Positions 1-8,380 of a stretch of DNA of 64,000 nt are shown piece by piece. Positions within the stretch are counted from its first letter, which is position 1. Each line of letters begins with the position of its first letter. The position numbers were made by a program, and so were the translations under genes. This DNA is from Oculatella sp. LEGE 06141 (GTDB lineage Bacteria; Cyanobacteriota; Cyanobacteriia; Elainellales; Elainellaceae): the NCBI RefSeq assembly GCF_015207605.1, contig NZ_JADEWO010000026.1, positions 26,660 to 90,659 of the forward strand, read 5' to 3'. The notes under the pieces were generated by a model. The model saw only the letters and a list, made by a program, of their open reading frames with translations. It did no database searches and had not been told where the DNA came from.

Positions 1-1404
1 CGTGAAGGATGGATCATTCATGAATAGCGATACCGGATACCCTGTAAGCTCCTCAACCGTTTCGCTAAAGAACACCGTTGAAAAATTATCCTCGGCTCGC
101 GATCGATAAACAGCTCCCAACAAGTTAGAAACGATCGAGCGAAACCGCGACTCGCTATGCTTGAGCGCTTCTTCTGCCTGCTGGCGCTCGGTGACATCAC
201 GCTGAATGCCGAAGTGACCCATGATTCGCTTTTGAGAGTCGTACAGGCAAGTATAGTTCCCTTCAACCCAGATTGGAGTTCCGTCTAGCCGTTGCGTTTG
301 ATTATAGAAATGGAGTTGTCCGCGATCGAACAACTGCCGCCACAGCGCTTTGCTGTAGGCCAGGTTACAGGCAAAAAAGTCGCCAGGAGTTCGTCCAATC
401 AACTGCTCCTGTTCCGCTCCATATTGAGCCAGAAGGGCGTGGTTCGCCTCGGTAATGCGTTGATGAGCAAAAACATAATTCAATGCCTGGTCTTTATCAA
501 CGCTGTCATCCCATTGCACTGGCTCGTCCAACATCATGAAAAAGAAGCCGTCTAGCGATCGCGCAAACAGCAGTTCTAGCTGCTGCTCTCGCTGACGGAT
601 AGCCAGTTCGGCTCGTTTGCGCTCGGTTATATCCTTTTCGTTGACCAGGATGCTAGTCTCGCCAGCAATTGGGTCATGGATCAACTGGGCATCAATGTCG
701 TGCCAGCGAATTCCTTGTAAGGTTATAACCTGTGCCTCCAGACGACAGGTCTGCTCTGCTGAAACGGTAGTCAGCATATGCTGACCAACATCTCGATCCA
801 CAAAGCGGTGCAGAAACGGATGGCTCTGTGCCAGCAAAGAATCGAGCGCGTGGGTTGTATCTAAATTCCCGTAACACCGAATAGCGGCTGGATTTTGAAG
901 TAACGGCGTGCCGTCCATTGAAAAGAGCGACATCAACCCTCTGGTTTGGCGCACTGCTGCGAGCGATCGCACCAGATCTGGCTGAATTTGCTCTATCGGG
1001 GTGGTGCCTTCAACCAGCATCGCCAATCTTCCCCCGTCAATCCGCACTCCCGAACACACACAGCGGAGTGTTACGGCTCCTCCCTGCGGATACAGCGTCC
1101 AGCTTTCGGTAATTGTTTTGCCCTGCTCAAATTGTTGAAGATACGAGAGCAGAAGAGTCTGAACGGCTTCTGACGTATCGCTAAAATCGCGATGCAGCAG
1201 TTCCTCCTGGCTGGCCGCATTCCATAGCGGCAACGCAGCCCGATTGACCCACCACATCCGACTATTTTGAATGTCGTAGATCCAAATGGGCGAGTGCAGC
1301 CGTTCAAGCACTCTCAGTTCGGCTGCATCAAGCTCTACCGATTGCTCTAACGGATCTGCGTCAATCCAAATGCTGTCTTGTTTCAGTTGCCATAAGAGGC
1401 TCAT
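1..1404 (-). CDS. Multi-PAS sensor protein (partial, C-terminus outside window)
   Basis: An open frame runs from an ATG at 1404 on the minus strand to the left edge without a stop, giving 468 residues. It holds at least four PAS-like units: about residues 27-125 (start ERLHSPIWIYD), 150-250 ending in the PAC-type signature DITERKRAE, 255-400 ending in DVTERQQAE, and a fourth beginning SRFRSIVSNLLGAVYRS that is cut by the edge. No transmembrane segment is visible, so the sensor part is probably cytoplasmic. The PAC endings are typical of cyanobacterial sensor kinases and GGDEF/EAL proteins; the output domain lies outside the window, so kinase versus diguanylate cyclase cannot be decided here. 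Confidence 0.85.
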   Translation of the reverse strand, partial: MSLLWQLKQDSIWIDADPLEQSVELDAAELRVLERLHSPIWIYDIQNSRMWWVNRAALPLWNAASQEELLHRDFSDTSEAVQTLLLSYLQQFEQGKTITESWTLYPQGGAVTLRCVCSGVRIDGGRLAMLVEGTTPIEQIQPDLVRSLAAVRQTRGLMSLFSMDGTPLLQNPAAIRCYGNLDTTHALDSLLAQSHPFLHRFVDRDVGQHMLTTVSAEQTCRLEAQVITLQGIRWHDIDAQLIHDPIAGETSILVNEKDITERKRAELAIRQREQQLELLFARSLDGFFFMMLDEPVQWDDSVDKDQALNYVFAHQRITEANHALLAQYGAEQEQLIGRTPGDFFACNLAYSKALWRQLFDRGQLHFYNQTQRLDGTPIWVEGNYTCLYDSQKRIMGHFGIQRDVTERQQAEEALKHSESRFRSIVSNLLGAVYRSRAEDNFSTVFFSETVEELTGYPVSLFMNDPSFT

Positions 1405-2172
1405 AGGTGCCCTCTATCTCCAGAAACGCTAGTATTCAGATCAACGATCGCCTCAGATGGGTTCTTGTTCAAACCGAGAAATCACGCTAAAAGCAACTAA
1501 GCGAACGGTTCCTTGCCCTAACCCAATTTACAGTTGAAACAAATCGTTAAAGTGAACGAGTCGCAATATAATGCACCCTAAAGACGATTGAACTGTCCTT
1601 ACTCAAGTGCTAAAGCCTCACCAGTGGCTAGTGTTGGCGGCACCCGTCTGCCCCTATTTATTCAATTTAAGCTCAGTTTACAAAGTTTCCCCTTATGTAC
1701 GATCGGATCTTCCAGTATATTGGCTCCAAATGCTCTGGAATAGCAACGGTGTAGCTGCACACGCCACTGGCGTGGCGTGGCATCCACTACCTGCCTACTA
1801 AAGCTTGAGTGGGAGTAAAAAATTGTGCCTTCCGCTCAGTAGAGGGCATGGAGGACTTGAAAGCCGGAGTAATACTGAGGACAACAGAATTTTCCATTAC
1901 TGCAATCAATGCTCGTGCTACGTGGATCGTGTTCCATGGCTGATGGCTGACTGTCGGCGCATGGCGTTGATGAATGCGTTAGAGCAACCGGATGTGCTAT
2001 AGAACTGGGTTCTAGTGCATCCCTCTTGAGCTATGGGTGCAGTCTCTACCTATAGCATGGTTAATCTAAACGGTATTTTGTTTAACTTTTGTAAATGAAA
2101 CGGCAAACCTTTCTCATACGGTCTCAGAACTCCAGGAAAGCCTTTGCCCATCCAAAATGATGGAGACAAATT
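1405..2172. other. Intergenic region, 768 bp, upstream of hcp
   Basis: This gap separates the divergent PAS sensor and helical carotenoid protein genes and should carry both promoters. A TATAAT hexamer is visible near 1568. An imperfect inverted repeat built on GCCAC/GTGGC lies around 1760-1785. Short open frames at 1607-1801 and 1805-2002 have no ribosome site and no recognisable sequence, and I regard them as chance. Confidence 0.5.
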
Positions 2173-2637
2173 ATGACATACGCAACTGATAACAACACCA
2201 AAAAAGCGATCGATTCCTTTCGCCGCTTTGATGTAGACACCCAGCTTGCTCTGCTGTGGTATGGCTACCTCGATATTAAAGACCAATTGACCCCTGCACC
2301 TCCAGCAGAGTCAGAGACGCTAGCCAAAGCCCTGTACGACGGGATCGAGGCGCGTTCTCCCCAGGAGCAACTGCAAGCACAGCGTGATATTGCCAGCGGC
2401 GCACAGTCCGACTTCAGTAAGCAATATGCAGCACTTGATCCCAGTGCCCGCATTGAGCTGTGGTTCAAACTGGCGCAGGGAATGGAAAGCGGCAAGATTA
2501 TTCAATTGCCGTCTGACTACCAACTGCCTGCCGAAACCAATGAATTTACCGAGCAAATCAAACAGCTAGAGTTCGAGCAACGGATCAACTTCATGCGGAG
2601 TATTGTCCGCGAGATGGGTGCGTCTGCTACGCGCTAA
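2173..2637 (+). CDS. Helical carotenoid protein (OCP N-terminal domain paralogue)
   Basis: This 154-residue protein aligns along its whole length with the N-terminal, carotenoid-binding helical domain of the orange carotenoid protein (OCP) and lacks the NTF2-like C-terminal domain, which defines the HCP family. Counting against Synechocystis OCP, the carotenoid contacts W41, Y44 and W110 are kept as W29, Y32 and W97, and the phycobilisome-contact arginine R155 matches R142; Y111 is a phenylalanine here. Known HCPs quench singlet oxygen or the phycobilisome, or act as carotenoid carriers, depending on the subgroup. There is no OCP, OCP-CTD homologue or FRP gene beside it. A GGAG-like ribosome site (ATGGAGACAAATT) precedes the ATG, and a strong hairpin terminator follows. 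Confidence 0.93.
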   Translation: MTYATDNNTKKAIDSFRRFDVDTQLALLWYGYLDIKDQLTPAPPAESETLAKALYDGIEARSPQEQLQAQRDIASGAQSDFSKQYAALDPSARIELWFKLAQGMESGKIIQLPSDYQLPAETNEFTEQIKQLEFEQRINFMRSIVREMGASATR

Positions 2638-2716
2638 AGGCATACCGATTTTGAATACGGAATAAGTTCACTTTGGTTACTCAGCTTAATATCCAGCTTA
2701 ATAAGTAACTAAGTCA

Positions 2717-2754
2717 GACAAGGGTTGGTGCGATCGCACCAACCCTTGTCTTTT
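2717..2754 (+). terminator. Perfect palindrome plus T-run after hcp
   Basis: Positions 2717-2750 form a perfect 34-bp palindrome whose arm reads GACAAGGGTTGGTGCGA and whose centre is CGATCG. It is followed at once by TTTT. This looks like a Rho-independent terminator for the helical carotenoid protein gene, about 80 bp after its stop. The start of the next gene lies only a few tens of bases downstream. Confidence 0.75.
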
Positions 2755-2791
2755 ACCATGAGGAAGAGTGAGCCTCTCTACCCCAAATTTC

Positions 2792-3064
2792 ATGAACTTT
2801 GTCACCATCTTAGGTTTAGCCGCCGCTTCATTCACCACATTTTCGTTTTTGCCTCAGGTCCTTAAAACGTGGCAAACTAAATCTGCCGGAGACTTATCAT
2901 TAAGCACATTCAGTATTTTTTGTGTGGGCGTTTTTCTGTGGCTGGTCTATGGCGTACTCATTGCTGATCTGCCCGTGATCCTGGCCAATGCCGTGACGTT
3001 TATCTTGTCATTAACGGTGATTGGTCAGGCGTTGATCTACAGAAAGCCGCGTCCAAAGCTGTAA
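2792..3064 (+). CDS. SemiSWEET-family sugar transporter
   Basis: A 90-residue protein with three hydrophobic helices and the PQ-loop signature FLPQVLKTWQTKSAGDLSL in the first helix and loop, followed by FSIFCVGVFLWLVYGV and a third helix ending in a short basic tail. This is the layout of bacterial SemiSWEET (MtN3/saliva) carriers, which dimerise to pass mono- or disaccharides down their gradient across the inner membrane. I start at the ATG at 2792, which gives the usual family length; a GTG at 2768 with a close AGGAAG would add eight residues. The substrate cannot be told from sequence. Confidence 0.85.
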   Translation: MNFVTILGLAAASFTTFSFLPQVLKTWQTKSAGDLSLSTFSIFCVGVFLWLVYGVLIADLPVILANAVTFILSLTVIGQALIYRKPRPKL

Positions 3065-3361
3065 GAGGATGCTTTAAAGGTGCCAATTGCCTACTCGAGC
3101 CGCTCCTTCTTGTGGCTTCCGCAAGTGCTAAGCTCCCAACCTTGGAGGACTTCCGAGCCGATTCTGTTTCAAAATCCCCCAAGTCTGGAGGATTTAGGGG
3201 GCGAATGCAGCATATTTGATACTTTTTAAGCAGCCTCTAAACCTGCACATTTACAGGAGATGCATAATTCAGAGTAGGGGCTACGCATGGCCGAGCCTCT
3301 GCAAGGCTACGGTAGAAGCATCTGTAACGCGGCGGGATGGCGATCGAGTCAGCACCAGCAT
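3065..3361. repeat. Gap with a possible dispersed repeat (copy A)
   Basis: About 300 bp between convergent genes. The core at about 3149-3200 (ACTTCCGAGCC, then CCCAAGTCTG and GATTTAGGGGG) resembles a stretch at about 39765-39815, suggesting two diverged copies of a short dispersed element. The stretch AGGATGCTTTAAAGGT at 3066 recurs near 22892. No gene is visible. Confidence 0.4.
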
Positions 3362-3685
3362 CTAACTGCGGCAGGTGCGGGCGGGCAGAATAGCACTAAA
3401 GCGGCGGTATTCTGCTAAATACTGCTCTAACACAACAAATTGCGGCAAATTGAGGCTGTAATAAATCCATCGACCTTCCTGACGAGAGCGAACCAACTCC
3501 GCTTCCTTTAACGTCTTGAGGTGAAACGATAGTTTAGACTGGGTAACGCTCAAATCGTCGCAGAGGTCGCAGACGCACATCTCCTGATCGCGCAGCAAAT
3601 CCAACACCTTGAGTCGGAGTGGATCGGACAGGGCATGAAAACCAGCAACAACTAATTCAGACGGAAGAGTCGGAGACTTTGGCAT
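3362..3685 (-). CDS. arsR: ArsR/SmtB-family metalloregulator, As(III)-sensor type
   Basis: A 107-residue winged-helix repressor. Residues 15-30 (GFHALSDPLRLKVLDLL) form the typical first helices. Residues 36-42 read MCVCDLC, the CxCxxC arsenite/antimonite-binding motif at the start of the alpha-3 helix in E. coli-type ArsR. The recognition helix VTQSKLSFHLKTLKEAELV and the wing RQEGRWIYYSL follow. Such repressors leave DNA when As(III) or Sb(III) binds the cysteines. No arsenite efflux pump or arsenate reductase is adjacent, so its targets are elsewhere or it is only self-regulated. A dyad upstream at 3730-3745 could be its operator. Confidence 0.88.
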   Translation of the reverse strand: MPKSPTLPSELVVAGFHALSDPLRLKVLDLLRDQEMCVCDLCDDLSVTQSKLSFHLKTLKEAELVRSRQEGRWIYYSLNLPQFVVLEQYLAEYRRFSAILPARTCRS

Positions 3686-3729
3686 TAAACGTTAACAGCG
3701 TAGCTTCTGTTGAAAGGTAGCCTCATTCT

Positions 3730-3745
3730 AACTTCTATCGAAGTT
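3730..3745. promoter_or_regulatory. Candidate ArsR operator
   Basis: Inverted repeat AACTTC-TATC-GAAGTT, 45 bp upstream of the arsR start codon. Six-base arms with a four-base centre suit a small winged-helix dimer. The link to ArsR is inferred from position only. Confidence 0.4.
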
Positions 3746-4014
3746 ATCTCAAGAGCAGAGCAGCTCGATACGATCTCAACCCTGCATGCAGCGAGAGTGA
3801 CAGAAATTAAAGTCAAACTGGCAAGGACGGTAGCAGTTTTCGAGAAGCTAAATCGCACCGTTCCACGTGAAGGCCAGGCGTGTGCCATTCGGCCTGATCT
3901 GGACAGAGTAAACCACGACTAAAAATAGGGTGAAACCCGCTCCTATATTAGCCTACCCCTTCCTTATCTTCGGCTTATGATGAAAAGAAGGGATATAGCG
4001 ATTCACAGAATTCA
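3746..4014. other. Intergenic region between arsR and the RemA-like gene
   Basis: With the operator, the gap is 329 bp and lies between divergent genes. A plus-strand frame at 3710-3922 overlaps the arsR promoter, has no ribosome site and resembles nothing known, so I do not call it. The rest is presumed promoter sequence. Confidence 0.4.
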
Positions 4015-4371
4015 ATGAAGATTCAGTCATCAGTGCTGGTTCATCTAGGGTTTGGCAAGTACGTTCGCTCAGACCAGGTGACAGCACTGCTTCCAGTGGA
4101 AGAAGAGCGGGGGCCAGGGCGACGCACCTTTGTGTACCTTCAGGGACAAGCCGATCCGGTTGTGGCTGCCCGTGCAGAAGACACAATTATTCGCGACTTG
4201 GTACAGGAGCCCCGTGAAGTTATTCAGTCCCGCCAACAGCAAGAAATTTTGACGGACTTGTTGCAAAATCTCGCTAAGGTGAACTCAACCGTCCGTCGCA
4301 TTAGCCGTGACGAAGGTGAACTTGACCTGGATCAGCTAGAGCGGCGCATTCGTCGAGTGCTAGAAGATTAA
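4015..4371 (+). CDS. RemA/DUF370-like protein
   Basis: A 118-residue soluble protein. Its N-terminal half (VLVHLGFGKYVRSDQVTALL, then GRRTFVYLQG and VVAARAEDTIIRDL) resembles the DUF370/RemA fold, in which Bacillus RemA has IGFGNII, GRRTRAVVV and ILSAVQPETV at matching points. RemA proteins form octameric DNA-binding rings that activate matrix and osmoprotection genes in Bacillus. The C-terminal half (residues 75-118) is a charged helical extension with LDLDQLERRIRRVL that RemA lacks. The cyanobacterial role is unknown. The similarity is judged by eye and is moderate. Confidence 0.6.
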   Translation: MKIQSSVLVHLGFGKYVRSDQVTALLPVEEERGPGRRTFVYLQGQADPVVAARAEDTIIRDLVQEPREVIQSRQQQEILTDLLQNLAKVNSTVRRISRDEGELDLDQLERRIRRVLED

Positions 4372-4687
4372 GCCGTCTTTTGCCGCCAACCCATTGGCAT
4401 CTATGACCTGGTTCCAGGGCGTGTTGCGGCTCGATACGTTTGGCAATCTCAGCAACGCTATGCTGCTCAGTAATGGCGTTGTTTGAATTGTTGCCCGCTC
4501 CCTTCTACAATTTAAATCTCAACACTTTACAATTAGTAACGTTGCCATAAGTGTGGAAAAGGGTTCTTTAATATTCTAGGGGATTGAAACCCATCCCGCA
4601 CTGGCGACGAAAGCAACACCGATTTCCTCTAAGTCACGCTTGCAGGTGGTCACCAACGGTTTGTCGCATTTAATCTAGAGAGCAAAA
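4372..4687. other. Intergenic region upstream of fusA
   Basis: A 316-bp gap, AT-rich around 4500-4580. It should hold the fusA promoter and leader. The isolated GGATTGAAAC near 4581 resembles the 3' end of some CRISPR repeats but occurs only once. No RNA gene was recognised. Confidence 0.4.
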
Positions 4688-6772
4688 ATGAAAGACCTCA
4701 CTCGCTATCGAAACATTGGCATCTTCGCCCACGTAGATGCAGGTAAAACGACCACAACTGAAAGAATCCTGAAGCTCACTGGTAAAATCCACAAGATTGG
4801 TGAGGTGCATGAAGGCGCGGCGACGACGGACTTCATGGAGCAGGAGCAAGAGCGTGGTATCACGATTCAGTCTGCGGCAACAAGCTGCTTCTGGAACGAT
4901 CACCAACTAAATATTATCGATACCCCAGGTCACGTTGATTTTACCATTGAGGTCTATCGTTCTCTCAAGGTTCTTGATGGTGGCATCGGCGTTTTCTGCG
5001 GCTCCGGCGGAGTTGAACCGCAATCTGAAACTAACTGGCGCTATGCCAATGATTCTAAAGTTGCTCGTATCGTCTACATCAACAAACTCGATCGCACGGG
5101 TGCAGATTTTTACCGGGTGGTTAAGCAGGTTGATCAGGTGCTGGCCGCTAAGCCGCTGGTGATGGTGTTGCCCATCGGTACTGAAGAGCAGTTTTCGGGT
5201 GTGGTTGATTTGCTGACCCGCAAAGCCTGGATCTGGGATGACTCTGGCGATCCGATGAATTATCAGATCAAAGAGGTTCCTGCTGATATGGTCGATGAGG
5301 TCGAGCGCTACCGCGAACAGTTGATTGAGTTAGCGGTTGAGCAAGACGATGCGATTATGGAGCAATATCTGGAAGGAGAAGAGCCAGATATTGATGCCAT
5401 TAAGCACTGTATTCGCAAGGGCACTCGCGATCTGGCTTTCTTCCCAACCTACTGCGGTTCTTCCTTCAAAAATAAAGGGGTGCAGTTGGTGTTGGATGCT
5501 GTGGTGGACTATCTGCCCAATCCAACTGAGGTGAAGCCGCAGCCAGAAGTTGATTTGGAAGGAAACGAGACGGGAACGTTTGCCATCGTTGACCCAGAGA
5601 AGCCGTTACGGGCGCTGGCATTTAAGATCATGGACGATCGCTTTGGCGCATTGACCTTTACTCGCCTGTATTCCGGTACCTTGTCTAAGGGAGACACGGT
5701 GCTGAATACTGCCACTGGCAAAACCGAGCGCATTAGCCGTCTAGTGGAGATGCACGCTAATTCTCGTGAAGAAGTGGACTCGGCTCAGGCGGGTGACATT
5801 GTGGCGATCGTCGGGATGAAGAATATCCAGACTGGGCATACCCTCTGTGATCCAAAACATCCGGCGACGCTAGAACCAATGGTGTTCCCAGAACCCGTTA
5901 TTTCGATCGCAGTCAAGCCCAAGAGCAAAGGCGGCGAGGAAAAGATGGTAGCAGCGCTAACCAAGATGGTGCAGGAAGACCCGTCCTTCCACATGATGAC
6001 GGATGAGGAGAGCGGCGAAACGATTCTTAAGGGAATGGGCGAGCTGCACCTGGACATCAAGGTTGACATCCTCAAGCGAACTCATGGTGTGGAGGTAGAG
6101 GTGGGTAAGCCCCAGGTGGCCTACCGCGAGTCGATTACCAAGCGCCTCGAAGATGGCTACGTCCACAAGAAGCAGTCTGGTGGTTCGGGTCAATATGCCA
6201 AAATCAACTACATCATTGAACCCGGTGAAGCAGGTAGCGGCTTCCAGTTTGAGTCTAAGGTGACGGGTGGTAGCGTCCCCAGAGAGTACTGGCCAGCCGT
6301 ACAAAAAGGCTTTGAGAGCTGCATCGATAAAGGTGTGTTAGCTGGCTTCCCCTGCATGGACTTGAAGTTCACGCTGACAGAAGGAGGTTTCCACCCAGTA
6401 GACTCATCGGCGATCGCCTTTGAGATTGCTGCGAAAGCGGCTTATCGGCAGTCTGTGCCCAAGGCGGCTCCTCAACTGCTTGAACCGATTATGAATGTCG
6501 ATGTGTTCACACCCGACAACTACATGGGAGATGTCATCGGCGACTTGAACCGTCGTCGGGGGATGATGAGATCGCAGGAAACCGGGCCAACCGGCGCTCG
6601 CATCAAGGCAGATGTGCCGTTGAGCGAAATGTTTGGCTACATCGGCGACCTGCGTACAATGACTTCGGGTCGGGGTCAGTTCTCCATGTCGTTCTCCCAC
6701 TATGCTCCTTGCCCGAACAACATTGCAGAAGAGGTGATCAAGGAAGCGAAAGAGCGCCAAGCTGCTTCTTAG
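4688..6772 (+). CDS. fusA: Translation elongation factor G with redox-type cysteine pair
   Basis: A full-length 694-residue EF-G, the GTPase that drives ribosomal translocation. The P-loop [12 protein letters not shown] (residues 14-25), DTPGHVD (78-84) and NKLDRTGAD (132-140) are the GTPase motifs; RGITIQSA is switch I, and domains II-V follow with [12 protein letters not shown] and [13 protein letters not shown]. It stands alone, not in a str operon with rpsL, rpsG and tuf, so it is probably one of several EF-G paralogues. Cysteines at 104 (GVFCGSGG) and 241 (KHCIRKG) match in position Cys105 and Cys242 of Synechocystis Slr1463, whose disulfide inactivates translation under oxidative stress. 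The start follows GAGAGCAAAA. Confidence 0.96.
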   Translation: MKDLTRYRNIGIFAHVDAGKTTTTERILKLTGKIHKIGEVHEGAATTDFMEQEQERGITIQSAATSCFWNDHQLNIIDTPGHVDFTIEVYRSLKVLDGGIGVFCGSGGVEPQSETNWRYANDSKVARIVYINKLDRTGADFYRVVKQVDQVLAAKPLVMVLPIGTEEQFSGVVDLLTRKAWIWDDSGDPMNYQIKEVPADMVDEVERYREQLIELAVEQDDAIMEQYLEGEEPDIDAIKHCIRKGTRDLAFFPTYCGSSFKNKGVQLVLDAVVDYLPNPTEVKPQPEVDLEGNETGTFAIVDPEKPLRALAFKIMDDRFGALTFTRLYSGTLSKGDTVLNTATGKTERISRLVEMHANSREEVDSAQAGDIVAIVGMKNIQTGHTLCDPKHPATLEPMVFPEPVISIAVKPKSKGGEEKMVAALTKMVQEDPSFHMMTDEESGETILKGMGELHLDIKVDILKRTHGVEVEVGKPQVAYRESITKRLEDGYVHKKQSGGSGQYAKINYIIEPGEAGSGFQFESKVTGGSVPREYWPAVQKGFESCIDKGVLAGFPCMDLKFTLTEGGFHPVDSSAIAFEIAAKAAYRQSVPKAAPQLLEPIMNVDVFTPDNYMGDVIGDLNRRRGMMRSQETGPTGARIKADVPLSEMFGYIGDLRTMTSGRGQFSMSFSHYAPCPNNIAEEVIKEAKERQAAS

Positions 6773-6810
6773 TCCCGCTTCTAGTCCCTAGCTGTTTTTT
6801 GCAGAGGGTA

Positions 6811-6857
6811 TCCTGACGATTCCTGGCTGGCACTATGCCAGCCAGGAATCGTCAGGA
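6811..6857. terminator. 22-bp perfect stem-loop after fusA
   Basis: Arms 6811-6832 (starting TCCTGACGATTCCTGG) and 6836-6857 pair perfectly around the loop CTA, 38 bp after the fusA stop. There is no T-run after it, although a run of six T lies before it at 6795-6800. It probably stops or protects the fusA transcript; it could also be a repeat-derived hairpin. Confidence 0.6.
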
Positions 6858-7468
6858 TTAATGTCATCGTTGGACTGTCTGTCGATATTGGGTTTTATGG
6901 AGTTACAGCAGTTCTCAATCGAGTCAGCCACAGTCTTGCCAAGATGGGTGTGGGGGTAGGGTTTGGAGTGTGGTGAATGCAACTGAAAATGGCTGTAAAT
7001 TCTCTAGCCGCAGACGTTATTCTGAGCCATTCCTGTTTACCCCTGGGGCATTTATACCTGGACTGGAACCCTCAACCGGGAATGCACCTATATGGTTCTG
7101 GAGTGAAGGCACCGCATCAGCTCCGGTCAGGACGGTGTCAGCTCCATAGAGTTGTACTCTACGTTCAACTGTTTGATACTCCAGCAGAGAAGAGTTTGGT
7201 AGACGGACGCTGGATTATGGGAGACAGTACCTGCTTGTACAACGCCCGATCGGAACTGCTGCGGTGTGCAGTTAATCCCAGTGGCTGTTGCGATCGCTGC
7301 GTGCATTATGTCACCAGATCCCATTCGTTGCTAGTCACGAATTTTAAGTACAGTCAGTCGTTTGGCTCCCTCAACGGATGATGGCAAAATCAGGCAGGGG
7401 GTTGATGCATCCATGCTCGTACCACCTCAAGTTACTCTCAAGTCGATCCTTGCCCGTGGTGCAGCAGG
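6858..7468. other. Intergenic region downstream of fusA, with repeat element
   Basis: Holds copy 1 of the inverted-repeat element at 6903-6998. A 134-codon frame at 6977-7381 overlaps that element, has no recognisable protein content and is probably chance. The remaining sequence to 7468 shows nothing I can name. Confidence 0.5.
6903..6998 (+). repeat. Inverted-repeat element, copy 1 (96 bp)
   Basis: Begins TTACAGCAGTTCTCAATCGA and ends GGCTGTAA, so the ends form a TTACAGC/GCTGTAA terminal inverted repeat. The interior contains AGTCTTGCCAAGATGGGTGT and a G-rich tract of variable length. Two further copies lie at 29582-29671 and 38323-38405 in the opposite orientation. No coding capacity and no clear target duplication. 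It looks like a MITE or REP-like element. Confidence 0.8.
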
Positions 7469-8032
7469 ATGACAAACGTGACCCAGGTAATAGAAAATAA
7501 ACGGAATCTGCCTCCTTCTATACAACTGCCAATGACAACGTTTGTCGCTCTGGATTTTGAAACCGCAGATAACGGAAGAGATAGCGCCTGCTCGATTGGG
7601 TTGGTTCGGGTAAAGAACTATCAAATTGTGCAACGAGTTCACTATCTAATTCGTCCGCCCCGTTCAGCATTTCGGTTCACTCATATCCACGGTATTCGCT
7701 GGCAAGACGTTGCAGACCAGCCAACTTTTGGTGAGCTATGGACAGATATCCATCTGCTTCTGGCCGATGCAGAGTTTGTGGCAGCTCACAATGCGTCGTT
7801 TGACCGGGGCGTTTTGTATGCCTGCTGTGATGCCCATGGAATTTCTCGCCCCTCGCATCCCTTTGTGTGTACCGTTCAACTGGCTCGTAGCACATGGAGG
7901 ATTCATCCAACCAAATTGCCCAATGTCTGTGAGCATTTGGGGATTGAATTGAACCACCATCAGGCGTTATCCGATGCAGAAGCATGTGCCCAAATTGTCA
8001 TTGCGGCACATCAGCCGCAGAGAACCCTTTGA
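7469..8032 (+). CDS. DnaQ-like DEDDh 3'-5' exonuclease
   Basis: A 187-residue single-domain exonuclease. The DEDDh motifs are visible: ExoI ALDFETAD (about residues 27-34), ExoII HNASFDRG (about 109-116) and ExoIII HQALSDAEA (about 164-172), the latter carrying the histidine and aspartate of the DEDDh type. It is the size of the stand-alone proofreading-like exonucleases related to the epsilon subunit of DNA polymerase III, acting on DNA or RNA 3' ends. The first about 21 residues before MTTFVALDFE are not part of the fold, so the true start may be the ATG at 7532. Neighbours give no clue to the substrate. Confidence 0.88.
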   Translation: MTNVTQVIENKRNLPPSIQLPMTTFVALDFETADNGRDSACSIGLVRVKNYQIVQRVHYLIRPPRSAFRFTHIHGIRWQDVADQPTFGELWTDIHLLLADAEFVAAHNASFDRGVLYACCDAHGISRPSHPFVCTVQLARSTWRIHPTKLPNVCEHLGIELNHHQALSDAEACAQIVIAAHQPQRTL

Positions 8033-8050
8033 GAGTGAGCATTCTTCATC

Positions 8051-8085
8051 GGTGATGGGCATGGGTGATGGGCATGGGTGACGGG
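8051..8085. repeat. Short tandem repeat GGTGATGGGCATG
   Basis: Two perfect 13-bp units (8051-8063 and 8064-8076) plus a partial third, GGTGACGGG. They lie just after the exonuclease stop in the 348-bp gap before the urease operon. Confidence 0.8.
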
Positions 8086-8306
8086 TTAGCGGTTCGCGTC
8101 ATACTGCAACCGAACGAAAGCCTGTTGTAGAAGAATTTGACACAATTCAGCTATTTGCAGATTGGAAGGCAGACCTGAAGGCGATCGCTACCCTTCAAAG
8201 CAATTGTGTGATCGTTGCTGGGTTGCTCTGAAGCTGTGACTTGCGATTTGTTGCTGACCTTCACCAACGTTGGCACCTGGTGCTGATGGAAGTTGATGCA
8301 GCTTTT

Positions 8307-8348
8307 GTAATTTATGCTACTCATTCGTTAGTAAAGACGCGGTGTAAT
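8307..8348 (+). promoter_or_regulatory. NtcA-activated promoter of the urease operon
   Basis: GTA-N8-TAC, the full NtcA consensus, lies at 8307-8320. It is followed after 22 bp by TGTAAT at 8343-8348, one base from the ideal -10 box TATAAT. A 22-23 bp gap between the NtcA box and the -10 element is the standard layout of NtcA-activated promoters in cyanobacteria. The ureA start codon is 33 bp further on. The rest of the gap from 8033 to 8380 shows only the tandem repeat at its start. Confidence 0.8.
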
Positions 8349-8380
8349 GCGGGTGTCATTGAACGGTGTGGAGAGTTGAC

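Noticed and set aside
1607..2002. Two short plus-strand frames in the gap before the helical carotenoid protein
   Set aside because: No ribosome sites, composition unlike protein, and they fall in the presumed promoter region.
3710..3922. 70-codon plus-strand frame beside arsR
   Set aside because: Covers the arsR promoter and its dyad; no ribosome site and no family resemblance.
4575..4595. GGATTGAAAC-like sequence resembling the end of a CRISPR repeat
   Set aside because: It occurs once only, with no second copy at repeat-spacer distance and no cas genes in the window.
6977..7381. 134-codon plus-strand frame after fusA
   Set aside because: It starts inside the inverted-repeat element, has no ribosome site and no recognisable fold.
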